Assembly: GCF_964199755.1 (NCBI RefSeq)
Contig: NC_133914.1
Coordinates: forward strand, 372,001 to 436,000
Reading direction: 5' to 3'
Length of the DNA: 64,000 bases
Source of the DNA: Larus michahellis
Lineage: Eukaryota > Chordata > Aves > Charadriiformes > Laridae
Below the pieces are notes generated by a model that was given only the letters and a program-made list of their open reading frames with translations, was not told the DNA's origin and did no database searches. Position numbers and translations under genes: made by a program. This document shows positions 25,899 to 35,850 of the stretch, one piece after another (the stretch's first letter is position 1; each line of letters begins with the position of its first letter).

Positions 25899-26032
25899 CC
25901 ACGCCCACCGCCGGCCACGCCCACGGCGGACACGCCCCCTGCCGGCGCTCCGCCCTGGGGCATTGGCCACGCCCCGATGATGGCCACGCCCCTTTACAAT
26001 GACCACGCCCCCTGTACTGACCACGCCCCCGA
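25899..26032. promoter_or_regulatory. array of KLF/Sp-type CCACGCCC boxes with inverted CCAAT upstream of MACF1 exon B
   Basis: CCACGCCC occurs at 25899, 25915, 25967, 25984, 26003 and 26021, with an ACACGCCC variant at 25930. The last four are spaced 17-19 bases apart. ATTGG at 25962-25966 is a CCAAT box on the minus strand. They lie 100-235 bases upstream of the MAGY start codon, as expected for a TATA-less promoter driving the short MACF1 form. CCACGCCC is the known recognition core of KLF/Sp zinc-finger factors; binding here is inferred. Confidence 0.6.
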
Positions 26033-26051
26033 AACCCGCCCCGGCCCCGCC

Positions 26052-26067
26052 GCGCCCCCTGGCGGCC
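26052..26067. promoter_or_regulatory. CTCF-like motif upstream of MACF1 exon B
   Basis: The core GCGCCCCCTGGCGG matches the well-known CTCF core in its reverse orientation. It sits just upstream of the KLF box array. Occupancy is inferred. Confidence 0.45.
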
Positions 26068-26194
26068 GCGTGGGGCAGCCCCGGGCGGGAGGGGCCCGGG
26101 CCACCGGGGGGTGATACCGGGGGGTGACACCGCCCACCCGTGACACTGGGGCCTCCCAGCGCCGCCGCTACCGCCGCGCCGGGGCCTCCCAGGG

Positions 26195-26665
26195 CTCCCC
26201 AGTGGAAACCAGTGCCCCCAGTGCACCCAAACCGCTGCAGCCCAGTGCTTCCCAGCGCATCCCAGTGAGCCCAGAGAGCTGTATCCCAGTACATCCCAGC
26301 ATCTCCCAGTGCAACAAGGGCATTACCTCCCAGGGCACCCCGTGCATCCAAAGCACTGCACCCCAGTGAGACCAGAGCGCTGCATCCCATTGCATCCCAG
26401 AGAGCCCAGAGCGCTGCAGCACAGTGCATCCCAGTGCATCCCAGTTAGACCAGACTACTGCATCCCAATGCATCCCAGTGCATCCCAGAGAGCCCAGAGC
26501 GCTGCATCCCAACATCTCCCAGTGCAACAAGGGTATTAACCCCCCGTGCACCCAGTGTGCTCCGTGCAACCAAAGCACTGCTTCCCACTGTGCCCAGAGC
26601 GCTGCTCCCCAGTGCCTCCCAGTGCCTCCCAGTGCCTCCCAGTGCTCCTCAGTGCACCCAAGCAG
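26195..26665. repeat. minisatellite of CCCAGTGCAT / CCCAGAGCGCTGCAT units
   Basis: Tandem 10-22 bp units built from CCCAGTG, GCATCCCAGTG and CCCAGAGCGCTGCATCCCA recur across about 470 bases just upstream of the MACF1 exon B promoter. Several plus- and minus-strand open frames here simply translate the repeat. Confidence 0.85.
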
Positions 26666-27796
26666 GGGACCATTTCAGCTGGCCCCGTTCCTGCCCCGTG
26701 CCCGAGGCCAGCCCGGCCGGTGGACGCTTCAAACCCTGCTGCCAAACGCCGGGGCTCGGCCCCCCCACGGCTGTCACAGGACAGGAGCAGCTGGGGGACA
26801 TCGGCTCTGGGGGGGTCCCCGGGCAGTGACCCCGGCTGTGATGGAGGGCAGCCCCATGGTTCACCCACGGGTGCCAGACGCTGTTACCCCCCCCCATGGA
26901 AACAGCCCCACAGCGTCTTTTAACCTAGCACGGGTGAAGGCCGGGACGGGTCAGATGCTGCTGGGGATGGGGTGCACGAGAGCTCCCCCCCCCACCGCCC
27001 TCCGGCTCCCACTTTGCAAAACTTCCTTCATTCCAGGCTGAATTCGGCAGGGATTCCCCCCCAGGGTATTCCCAGCTGATCCCCAGGTGCCACAGCTCGA
27101 GATGTGCAGAGAGAGCCGGGTCCCTCGGCACCACTTTGGGGGGGGCACGGGGGAACAGGGAGCCCTGTGGCATCACCCGGGGGACTTTGGGGTACAGGGG
27201 GGACCCCACCAAGGGACACAGCCAGGGCCAGGGGCAAAGCCCATGGGGAAATGGGGACAGGGCACAGAGCCCAACCTGCCTGGCACCCCCATGGCCACCA
27301 GAAACCCCACTGACCCCCCCGAACCCCAGCCCCCCCGGCGATTCTGGATGCGGCAGAGCAAAACCTCCCACAGAAACGGCCATTCCGGGGGCACGAGGGT
27401 GGCTGTCCCCAGGCCAGGGGACCCCCCTGACCCCCCAACAGCCACCCCCCCTCTCTCAGCCCATAGGGCACCCCCTCACCATGACCCAAGGCCGGATCCA
27501 GCCCCCCCCGGGCAGGCCCTGCCCCCTCCACCCGCCGGGGCAAATCCCGGCCTTTTTTGGCCAACGCAAGATGTTGCTTTTTCACCCCGGCTGCGCCGTT
27601 CCCATGGCAACCAGAGGGCCAGGCTCCGCCAGCTGGGTAACCATGGCGACGAGAAAAGCCCCATCCCGCTCAGCCCAGACGTCGTGTGTCTCCCCACCGT
27701 CACCCAGGGGCCCCCAAACCTCCTGGTGCCACCCTGGGGTGCTGGGGGGGGGGGCTGCACCCCACATCCCCCCAGGCGATGGCGAGGGGCCATCGT

Positions 27797-27826
<30 letters not shown>
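27797..27826 (+). repeat. (CAG)10 trinucleotide repeat
   Basis: Ten uninterrupted CAG units followed by CCACCATCATCATCCTCC. It is non-coding here as far as can be seen. Confidence 0.95.
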
Positions 27827-27828
<2 letters not shown>

Positions 27829-29294
27829 ACCATCATCATCCTCCTCATCCCGCAGTCCCCAGCCTGGGGGGCGACACAAATCATCCCCCTCGCCCTGGCT
27901 TCGGAGGCATCTCCCCTTCACCGTGGTGCTTTAATTAGGAAAAGTAATTAATGTCGCACCGAGCGCCGGTGCCCGGCAGTGCCTCTGTGGGGAGGAGGGT
28001 TTAAAGGCGGGCGAGCGCGCCGGCGCGGCGGCCTCGTGGCAGGGCTGCCTTTGTGCCCGGCAGTGCCCTGGCATGGCAGCCCTCCCCGGGCGGCCCAGCA
28101 TCGCGCCAGGATGCGGCTCCTCCGGCTCTGCCTGCGCAGCCGCCCCGCAACGTCCGTCTGACCCAAAAACGCGTTCCCAGGGAAAGGAGAAATCTGCGGC
28201 GGCCAGCTGGCACTTCTTAATTCCTCCTTGGGCACAGGGAGCGCTGCTCGGAACCCGCCCCGTCCCCACGAGCAGGGGCTTTGGTGCTCCCAAGGCAGCG
28301 GAGAACAAGGAGGTTCGTTCCCACGTCCCCGCGGACGCTGCTCAGGCACATCTCCCCCCGCCCGGCCACGGCTGCCTCTGCCAGTGGCTCCGGTGACGCT
28401 CCCCGGTGACAAAGGACTCCCAGGAGCCTTTTCAAAGAGACCAAGCGCAGCCCTTGGAAAGCCCCCGCGACGCCTCTCCTGCCACCCCTCGCACCCTTGC
28501 GTCCCCCCGGCCCCTTCTGCCCCAGCATCGCCCCAGCACCCCCCAGCAGAGCGTGACCCCTGGCAGGACGGAGCGCATGAAAGAGCCTTTTCTTCCAAAA
28601 GCAGCTCCCCCCGCCCCCCCGCAGCCACCACCCTCACCCTCTGCCAAGTGGCTGGAGCGAGACAGAGCGATGCAGGGCCAAGGACTCTGACCCCCCGCCC
28701 CGTCCTGCTCCCCCCCTGCCTCCCCCGTGCCACCGCCTTCCAAGGAGACGCCAGCAGAGCAGGGAACGGCTCCAGACGCTGCCTGGGGACCCGGCCCAGC
28801 ACCGCAGGTACCAGAGGTTCAGGCACCAGGGAGGGAGCAGCATGTCCCAGCCCCACCGGCACCTCCTGCCAGGTCCTCACTGGCGTGTCCCCTCCCTGGG
28901 CACGGCCACATCCTCCTTTCCTTGGCTCTGATGGCCAGAAGGGATGCAGAGACCCTTGGACCCCATGGACGGCAAGAAGGAAGTGCACCCCAGAGCCACG
29001 TGTCCCCCCAAAACCCCCGAGGTGCTAACGCTCCGGTGCCAGCCCTGCAAGGTCCATGGCCGGGTGCAGGATGGGGCTCCCCAGACCCACACAATGCCCA
29101 GGCTCCATCCCCACCGCCGGGATGGGTCCCCGCTGCCCTTTCTCGGGGGTTCCAGGGAGCTGAGCCCCGTTTCCCTCCCCAGGCACACCGAGAGCTGCCA
29201 GCTCCCCAGGAGAATGTCCCATCGCCGTCCCCGATCCCCGATCCCCGTGGTGGGGACAGGCACCGGCACGGCCGGCGCGCTGCAGACAGTCCCG

Positions 29295-29490
29295 CTGAAT
29301 AATGCAAGGCTCTGAATCAATATTTCAGCTCATTTTCAAACCTGGTGACACAAAACTGTCTCCTAACTCTTTCTTCCCAGCTCAGCACTGTCTAGCTGCA
29401 CCTCGCGAGTTATTTTTAATGGGGAATCTGCATGAGACCAGATTTTGTGACATCCCCCTGCCTTTAATCACGGGCTGGATCCAGCTAGCA
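29295..29490. promoter_or_regulatory. candidate conserved non-coding element in MACF1 intron
   Basis: A markedly A+T-richer island (AATCAATATTTCAGCTC, GTTATTTTTAATGGGG) in a G+C-rich intron, with no repeat or coding signature. Confidence 0.25.
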
Positions 29491-30372
29491 TGACGACAAG
29501 CGCTCGGCATCCCGGGCAGGCGGGGAGAAACGCAGCTGGGGAAATGGCTGTGCCTCGGCAGGGTCCGTCCCGGGGGCGCGGGAGGATGCTCAGCACCCCG
29601 CAGGACGGGGCTGCCGGGGCAGAGCGGGTCCGTGCGCGGTGACGGGCACGGTGTGGCCTCGGCAGCCCGGCCATGTCCCAGCCTCGGCGGTGCTGGCGCT
29701 CGGGCTGCACCCTGCGCGTTTGCTTCCCCCAGCCCCAGACAGCGCGTTTTCGAGAACCATCATTTGAATCAACTGGTTCTTCCTGCCCGGAGACGCCCGC
29801 GAGCCGGGACGGCACAATGCACCCGAGTGGCACCACGGCACGGCCGGAGCCCCACGCAGCCCACCGTGCCTGCGCCGGGCAGGCAGGGAGGGCAGGCAGC
29901 CAGCACCCCGCCGCCGCTCCCGCCCGGGGGGGATCTGCCAAGGTCCCCACGCTCCCAGTGCTCCCAGTCTGAGCCCTCACAGTGCCCGGGGACCCTGGGG
30001 CGCGGAGCCCAGCACTGGGGCTGTTTCTCCCACCGGCTGGGGGCTGGCGGGGGCTGGCGGGGGCTGGCGGGGCAGAGCGGGCGCCTCGGGAGCTTGCCGC
30101 CCTCATGCATGTCTCTGCCAGCAAGATGAAAGCCGGGCCCCGGGGCTCCCTTGGGGCAGCAGCTGGGAACAGCCCATCCGGGGCTGGGCAGGGACCCTTG
30201 GCATGGCCCTGGATCCCCGTTTGCTTTGGGAGGAGCAGATCAGAAGCCCCCAGGTGTGGGCAGAAGGGGCCAGACTCCGGCAGCCACAGATCAAAGCCCC
30301 GATGGCCGTTTGTCCCTGGTGAAGAAGCCAGTCCCAGCTCCAGTGCCCAGGGCCAACACCTCAAGCAAAGCT

Positions 30373-30412
30373 CCTCCATCCTCCCTCCATCCTCCCTCCA
30401 TCCTCCCTCCCT
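30373..30412. repeat. CCTCCAT short tandem repeat
   Basis: Repeated CCTCCCTCCAT units. Confidence 0.8.
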
Positions 30413-31112
30413 GGTGGCCCTGGAGCGGGGTCCCCACCAGCCCCATCAACCGGGGCTTGGCAAAGGCGCCATCAGCCACAGCGGGTCCAACCCTCTCTTT
30501 GTTTCTCCATCTCATCCCCTTCTCTTCCCGCAGAGCATGACAGCAGCCGGCGGGCACCGCGGTGGTGGTGCAGGCGAGGGGACGCACGGGGCAGTGTCCC
30601 CCTCCACGACGCAGCAGTGCAGGGACCCCGGGGCGTCCCAGTGACCACAGCAATGGGGCCGCCGATGGGCACCACCCCGGCAAAGGCACAGCCCGGGCTC
30701 CATCAGCCGGACAGAAATCACGAACCTCCCAGGGCAAATCCCTCCCCGGAGCCTGGCCAAGGGCATTGTTCCACCAAGGAGCCATTTAGTCCTTAATGAG
30801 ATGTTTTAATGTCACCCAACCCGACCGTCGGAGGTGCCCAGTCATCCCTTAACCCCAGCGTGCTGAGGGTATGAACAACCCGCGGCCAGCCCTGCCCGGA
30901 CAGGACAAAGCCATCACAGAGCAGAACCGCCACCCGGGCCCTCGGCCACCAAAGGCCACATCCATCCCCCCCTTCCCCATCCCATCCATCCCTAGGCTCC
31001 CTGGGGAGCAGCGGGGTACAGGGCCAGCCCCGACACCATCTCAGCCACCGCGGGGGCAGCCCCACATCCCCATCCCTGGGGGAACCCACCACACAACGGG
31101 GCGCTGCCTTAC

Positions 31113-31332
31113 CTGCGACCCTGACGACAGCCCTCTCGGCCGGGTCCAGCACCGAATCCTGGCTTTTCCGCTTCCTCTGCTCGTGGAGGGGTAAATTCCA
31201 GGGCAGGGTGTCCCCGGGGGGGCAGGGCGAGAGGCTGCCCGAGCGCTCGCTGCGGTACGAGCGCTCGCTCCGGCAGGACCGCTCGCTCCGGCAGGACCGC
31301 TCGCTGAGGGTCTCCTCGTCGGAGGACGACAT
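31113..31332 (-). CDS. MACF1: MACF1 first coding exon A (SERS-repeat N-terminus)
   Basis: This exon encodes 73 codons plus one base. It starts MSSSDEETLSERSCRS and ends at a clean CAG/gtaagg donor (GT at 31111-31112). The product matches the human MACF1 N-terminus almost residue for residue: a four-fold six-residue Ser-Glu-Arg-Ser repeat (residues 10-31), a Pro-rich turn, then a basic stretch and VLDPAERAVVRVA. The phase-1 end joins the conserved Asp-Glu-Arg-Asp exon of the first calponin-homology domain. The ATG at 31330-31332 is preceded by 51 bases of 5' UTR and an acceptor (ccttctgcag, exon start 31383), so the mRNA has an upstream non-coding exon. The repeated Ser/Arg stretch gives a near-repeat at DNA level (about 31240-31310). 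Confidence 0.93.
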
Positions 31333-31679
31333 GGCCCAGGGCGCGGGCAGGAGGACGGGCAGGACGTCCCCGCGGGCAGCAGCCTGCAGAAGGAGCAAAC
31401 AGTGCGTGACACCGGGCCACCGGCCGCGGCTCCCTCCCCGCCACGGGAGCTGGGGGTGATGGAGAAGGGACCGTCCTGCCTCAGATATCTCTGCCCTCAC
31501 GCCTGTGCCCAAACACCCTCTTGGGCAGGTGAATCAGCCCTCCCGGAGCTCCCAAATGCTGCCTCAGTTTCCCCCTTGCTGGTCTGACAGCGTGGACGCC
31601 TGGGGATGGGGACGGTGGCACAGCCACCTCTCCACCAGCAAAGCTCACATTGGCATCCCCGGCACCGGCTCATTCCCAC

Positions 31680-32060
31680 AAAGCCAAGTCCAACCTTTTA
31701 GGTTCAATTTCTTTGTGCTCGGCACAAGAAGAAGCCATCAGATCGGCTCTGCCCTTTGTACCTGCGGTTTTTTCCCCCTCTCAGAGAGGGAATAGCTTTA
31801 AAAATCCTATTAATCGTGGTAGGGGAAAATGGTAGGGCTTTCTGTAGCTGGCAGGGAGTGAGCTGTGCCGCGTACGCACGCTGGGCAAATAAGCACCTTG
31901 CATGAGACATATTTAAAATAATTCTCATTGTGTCCTCTAGCTCGACCAGGAAAAACGCACATGAAATGACTGAGACTCCTACAACCGATGCGCCGCGGCA
32001 GAGGAGCCGCCTCCATCGCGCAGAGCCTTTCCTTATTATCATCATTTAATCAGCAAAACA
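31680..32060. promoter_or_regulatory. candidate conserved non-coding element between MACF1 5' exons
   Basis: About 380 bases of balanced composition lie between the CpG-rich promoter block and the MSSS exon. They contain GCTTTAAAAATCCTATTAAT, GACATATTTAAAATAATTC and ACATGAAATGACTGAGACTC. The contrast with flanking G+C-rich DNA and the absence of repeats suggest constraint, possibly an intronic enhancer. Alignment would be needed to prove it. Confidence 0.3.
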
Positions 32061-32534
32061 GGAACAAAGAGACCCAAAAAAACAGTGAAAGAAAGGGAGA
32101 AAGGATTCCATGAGTCATTCACCCCCCATTGAAAAGCTGCAAAAAAAATGAATCGAGGCCCAAACCCGGCAGCCCCGATGGCTGCACCGGGGGGCTCAGC
32201 CCTCCCCCTGGCTTGGGGGGGGGGGTGTGGGGCCGCGGGGGGGCTGTGGGTTTTTGGGGGGGACCTCGGTGCCCGGGGAGAGGCCGGGCCGGGGGCTGCG
32301 GGGGCTGGAGGGCGGGTTTGCGGCGCGGGCGGGGGGTGCAGCAGGTGCGGGAGGCAGCGGGGTGCGGGCACGGCTCTGCGGGGGGGCGCGGGGCTGGCCT
32401 GGACCCCCCCCGGGTCCTGCCCCCCCCCCCGCCCCCGCCCAGGCCGGCGTCCTCCGGTGCCCGCAGCAGCCCCGGCGGCCGCTGCGCCCCTTTCGCGGTC
32501 CATCCCCATCCCCATCCGCCGCCTTTCCCCGTTC

Positions 32535-32640
32535 CATCCCCGCGCCATCCCCGCGCCATCCCCGCGCCATCCCCGTCTCCTGCCGTTCCCGCTCCATCCC
32601 CGGCCCATCCCCGCGCCATCCGCCGCCCTTCCCCGCTCCC
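32535..32640. repeat. 11-bp tandem repeat (CCCCGCGCCAT-like)
   Basis: Consecutive and interrupted copies of CCCCGCGCCAT and close variants occur in the MACF1 CpG-rich promoter block. Confidence 0.7.
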
Positions 32641-32672
32641 TCCCCGCCGCCCGCAGCCCCGGCCCCGCTCAC

Positions 32673-32880
32673 CCCCGGCTGGGCGCGGGCAGGACGCGGC
32701 GCTCCCGCTGCCGCTGCCGTTCCCGGTGCCGTTCCCGGTGCCGTTCCCGGTGCCGGCCCCGCCGTGCGCTCCCGGTACGGCCGCTCCCGCCGCCGCGGCG
32801 CCTCCCCCGGCCCGGCCCACCGGGGCGGCACGGAGCGGCGGGGGGGTCCCGGCCGCCTCCCGCCCCGCGTAGCTCCGGGC
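32673..32880 (-). other. MACF1: predicted MACF1 5' non-coding exon 1 (right end approximate)
   Basis: The exon carrying the MSSS start begins at a splice acceptor, so an upstream exon must exist. The best donor in the CpG-rich block is GGGG/gtgagc at 32671-32673 on the minus strand. The sequence feeding it is extremely G+C-rich and includes three copies of GTTCCCGGTGCC (on the plus strand, about 32716-32755). The transcription start cannot be fixed from sequence. An alternative donor (CCGCAG/gtgagg, exon end 33365) exists upstream. This is a prediction. Confidence 0.35.
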
Positions 32881-35259
32881 ACCGGCCCCGGCGCCCGCCC
32901 CCGCGCCAGCCCAACCCAGGACCCTCCGCCCCGGGCACCCCCGGACCGGCCCCGGGGACACACGCGCCCCCCCCCCGGGCTCTCCCCACACCCACCCTGC
33001 GCCCCCCCAACCTGCCTGCGCTCCCCAGGGCACCCCAATGCCCATCGCCTCCCTGCCCCCCCCCCGCACCCCCAGCCTGCACAGCCCCCCTGCATCCCCA
33101 TTGCGCGGGGGGGGGCCCAAACCACCCAGCAGCTCCCCACTTTCCCCCCCCGGGCACCCCCTTCTCCCAAGCAATCCCCTCTGCTCCGGCCTCTGGATCC
33201 CCCCAAGGCCCAGGGTGATTAGAGCACCCATCGATCGGGGCCAGCAGCCCTGGCGGGAGCACAAGGCTGGGGGGGACACGAGCAGGGCACGGCGGGGGGA
33301 CACGGGCAGGGACAGGCGTGGAAAGGGCTGCGCTGGGAAAGCCGGGTGCTGCCCAGGGCCTCACCTGCGGGGCAGCCGGGCATCCCAGCCCCAGCCGAGT
33401 CAGTCCCAGCAGCAGCCGCGGCGCAGGCAGGGACACCAGCAGCAGCCCGAAGGGGTGGCTGAGCTGCAGGACAGCCCCAGCCGCTCCGCAGGAGTGAAGC
33501 AGGATAAACCGCTCCGGCTGATGGCAGATCCAGCCGCCCCGCACCGACGGCGGGACCCAGCGAGCAGCAGTGCCGTGCCACGGCCCCGGGCCAGCGCGGC
33601 TGCTCCCACGGCGTCGCGGGCGGCCAGGCCAAGCCCGTCGCCCCAGTCCCCCCGGGGTCTCGGCGCAGCCGGTTGCCCCACGGGAATCTCTCCCCCAGCA
33701 GTTTTCAGATCCCATCCCAACACGTCCCTCTGCTTCCCGGCGGCTGTTTCCTCAAGTACCTGCAGTGAGGGGGTGGGACGCAGGGGAGGACACGGCGTGG
33801 GGTGTGGTGACACTCTGCTCTTGGACACTTGGGATGTGGCTGTGGCGGAGCACGTGTTGCCCCGCGGCCCTGCCCGCTCACGTCCAGGGACGGGGAGAGC
33901 GGAGCGGGAGGAAGCACTCGGCCAAAACCCGCCCGGGTGTGGATGTGCCGGTGGGATGGATGGAGCCCACAGATGCGGCAGCCAAGGCCACGCAGAGACC
34001 AGCAGTGGCTGGTAACGAGGGCACGAGCTTCCCAGGACACGGGACCCCCAATAACACTGTGGCCAGGCCGGGCTGGTGCTGGGGCACTGGGGGCAGAATA
34101 AAGGTTATACTGGGACACAGCGTCCTGGTGGGTCGGCACCAGCCCCAGCACTGCTTTCTCCTCACTCCCCCCGTGCAGCTCTCGCACCCCCTGAGCGGGC
34201 GGGCGGCTCCGTACTGGGCACTGATGGATAAATGTGCTCGAGAGGGGGCTGTGGGTCCCGGCACCACGAGGGACCCCGAATTCCACGAGAGCTGGGGAGT
34301 GGGGAGGGCTCGTCCCACCGGAGCCGGTGGCCTCAGACGCATTGGGAGGAGAAAAGCGCCCGAAGAGCCAGACGCGGCTCGTGCCGTTCCCAAAGCTCCC
34401 GGACGGGTTGGGCGGCTCAACCGTGCGGCTTTCGGGTGACGTGTCCCTTTGTCACCCCATGCTCGGTGCCACCGGCCGGGCTCTGACCTCCTCCCTCGCG
34501 GTGCCCTTGGAGCAAACCCGGCCGACTGGAGCCGTGTCGAGCCCCGGGAGGACCGAGGGCGGCCGGGAGACAGTGCCTGTTCCAGCCTGTGCGGATTTCA
34601 CACCCGAAACACCTTTCCAGAAATCCCTGACAGCGCCCGGCGGCGCTGGATTATTTGTGCTGCGAATCTGGGTTAAGATCTTGCGCTGTTTTGCCTACGT
34701 GGGGATGGGGAATCGTTATTTCAGGAGGAAAGGGGGAGGTGGCGGATCCTCCCTAAATCGTTTCGTCTCCCCATTCCTGCGCTGTGCAGCAGGGCCGGGG
34801 GGACCCGGGGATGCCCAAGGAGGGTGCTGAGACCTCGGCGTCCTGCTCGGCATCTGTGGGGGCACAGGGAGACGTTTCCCAGGCTGCGACTGCGCCGCTG
34901 CAGATCAGCCGACACGCGGCTCTGCCCCAGGAATTGTCCCCTCTCCCTCATTGAAACCTTCGCCCTGGCCCACGGGTGAAACCTGCCTTTTCCCTTGGCT
35001 TTTGATAAATTATTCATCTCCCAAGAGCTGTTCATCCCCCCTCTCCGAGTCAGGGAGGAGCTGCAGATGCTGCTGGAGACTCCAGGCAAATCCGGGGCTG
35101 CAGGAGGTGGGGGATCACCCCCTCCCCGGACCTCGGCTCCCGCTCCTGGGCGGCTGAGGGTTATAGGAAAATGGGAATGGGAGAGCTGGGGAGAGGGAAG
35201 CCATTGGGAAAGCAGCCGGGGAGCGATGCCGGATCCTGCCCAGTGGAGACCTCCCATCT

Positions 35260-35320
35260 CACCCCATCCCATCCACCCCATCCCATCCACCCCATCCCAT
35301 CCCATCCCATCCCATCCTCA
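35260..35320. repeat. (CCATC)n microsatellite
   Basis: CACCCCATCCCATCC units repeated across about 60 bases. Confidence 0.85.
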
Positions 35321-35589
35321 GTGCCTCCCACCCAGCTGGGACATGGCTTCGCCCCACACCAAAAAAAGACAACAAAAAAGTGAAATATAAATGATATAAA
35401 TCTGGATCTACTACCCGCTGGAAATGAACCTTGTTCCGGGCTCCGTGTTGAACTACATTCAGCAGCTGAGGATGCTCCAAATCCCTTTTGCCCGGGGGAA
35501 CTCGGTCGGGATGATGGGACCCATTTTCCATCGCGGCTGCTCGGCCAGAGCCTCGGCCACGGCCTGCTCCCGCCAGAGCTGGGAGGTGG

Positions 35590-35850
35590 TTTGGTTTTTT
35601 TAAATCTCTCCATGAATTTGATTGTTTTCATCAGGTCTTTGGTTATTTTCTTTATTGGCTGAAATTTCTAACAGAGCTTTTAACTACGACAAATAGATCC
35701 GCTGCTCCCAGCCCCTGCTATTCACCGCTCGCCCTTGGCTGTGTTCACATCTATCGCCAGAACAATTAGATTTTGGATGGATCTAAAGAGCCACTCGGGA
35801 GGCAGAATTGTTCAGCTCTATTTCAATATTTCCTCCGACATCTGGACAGC
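35590..35850. promoter_or_regulatory. candidate conserved non-coding element upstream of MACF1
   Basis: An A+T-rich island (TTTGATTGTTTTCATCAGG, CAGAACAATTAGATTTTGG) with homeodomain-type TAATTG/AATTAG cores and an AP-1-like TGAGTCA at 35855-35861 beside it. Evidence is compositional only. Confidence 0.25.

Larger units (their letters stand above)
26666..31110. other. MACF1 intron between the two first exons: no exon recognised
   Basis: G+C-rich DNA containing (CAG)10 at 27797-27826, a CCTCCAT repeat at 30373-30412, GGGGCTGGCGG repeats at 30040-30072, and an A+T-rich island at about 29295-29490 that looks like a conserved non-coding element. Confidence 0.4.
1..32880 (-). other. MACF1: 5' part of the MACF1 gene body (partial, runs off the left edge)
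   Basis: Two first coding exons recognisable as MACF1 N-termini lie at 31113-31332 and 25704-25797 on the minus strand. Both end in phase-1 donors needing the common exon that begins with Asp-Glu-Arg-Asp and opens the actin-binding calponin-homology region. I scanned for that exon by eye towards position 1 and did not see it, so it probably lies outside the window, and 1-25703 would be intron for both forms. In mammals MACF1 is a spectraplakin of over 5000 residues linking actin and microtubules, with very large first introns, so this is expected. The right boundary is approximate: it is the CpG-rich region where transcription of the longer form probably starts. Confidence 0.8.
32220..33010 (-). 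promoter_or_regulatory. CpG-rich promoter region for the long MACF1 form
   Basis: About 800 bases of nearly pure G+C with dense CpG lie upstream of the MSSS exon, containing runs of G or C and short tandem units (CCCCGCGCCAT copies at about 32535-32640). No TATA box was seen. Long open frames here on both strands reflect composition, not genes. Confidence 0.5.

Noticed and set aside
25092-26114. 340-codon plus-strand open frame
   Set aside because: It translates the 28-40 bp minisatellite and then the antisense of MACF1 exon B and its promoter; Pro/His/Arg-rich repeat protein with no family match.
27686-27934. Poly-Gln frame over the CAG repeat
   Set aside because: No splice-flanked exon or family match; ten CAG units in intronic DNA.
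32119-33303. 394-codon minus-strand and 356-codon plus-strand frames
   Set aside because: Both lie in the CpG-rich MACF1 promoter block, where stop codons are rare; composition is Gly/Ala/Arg/Pro only and contains tandem repeats.
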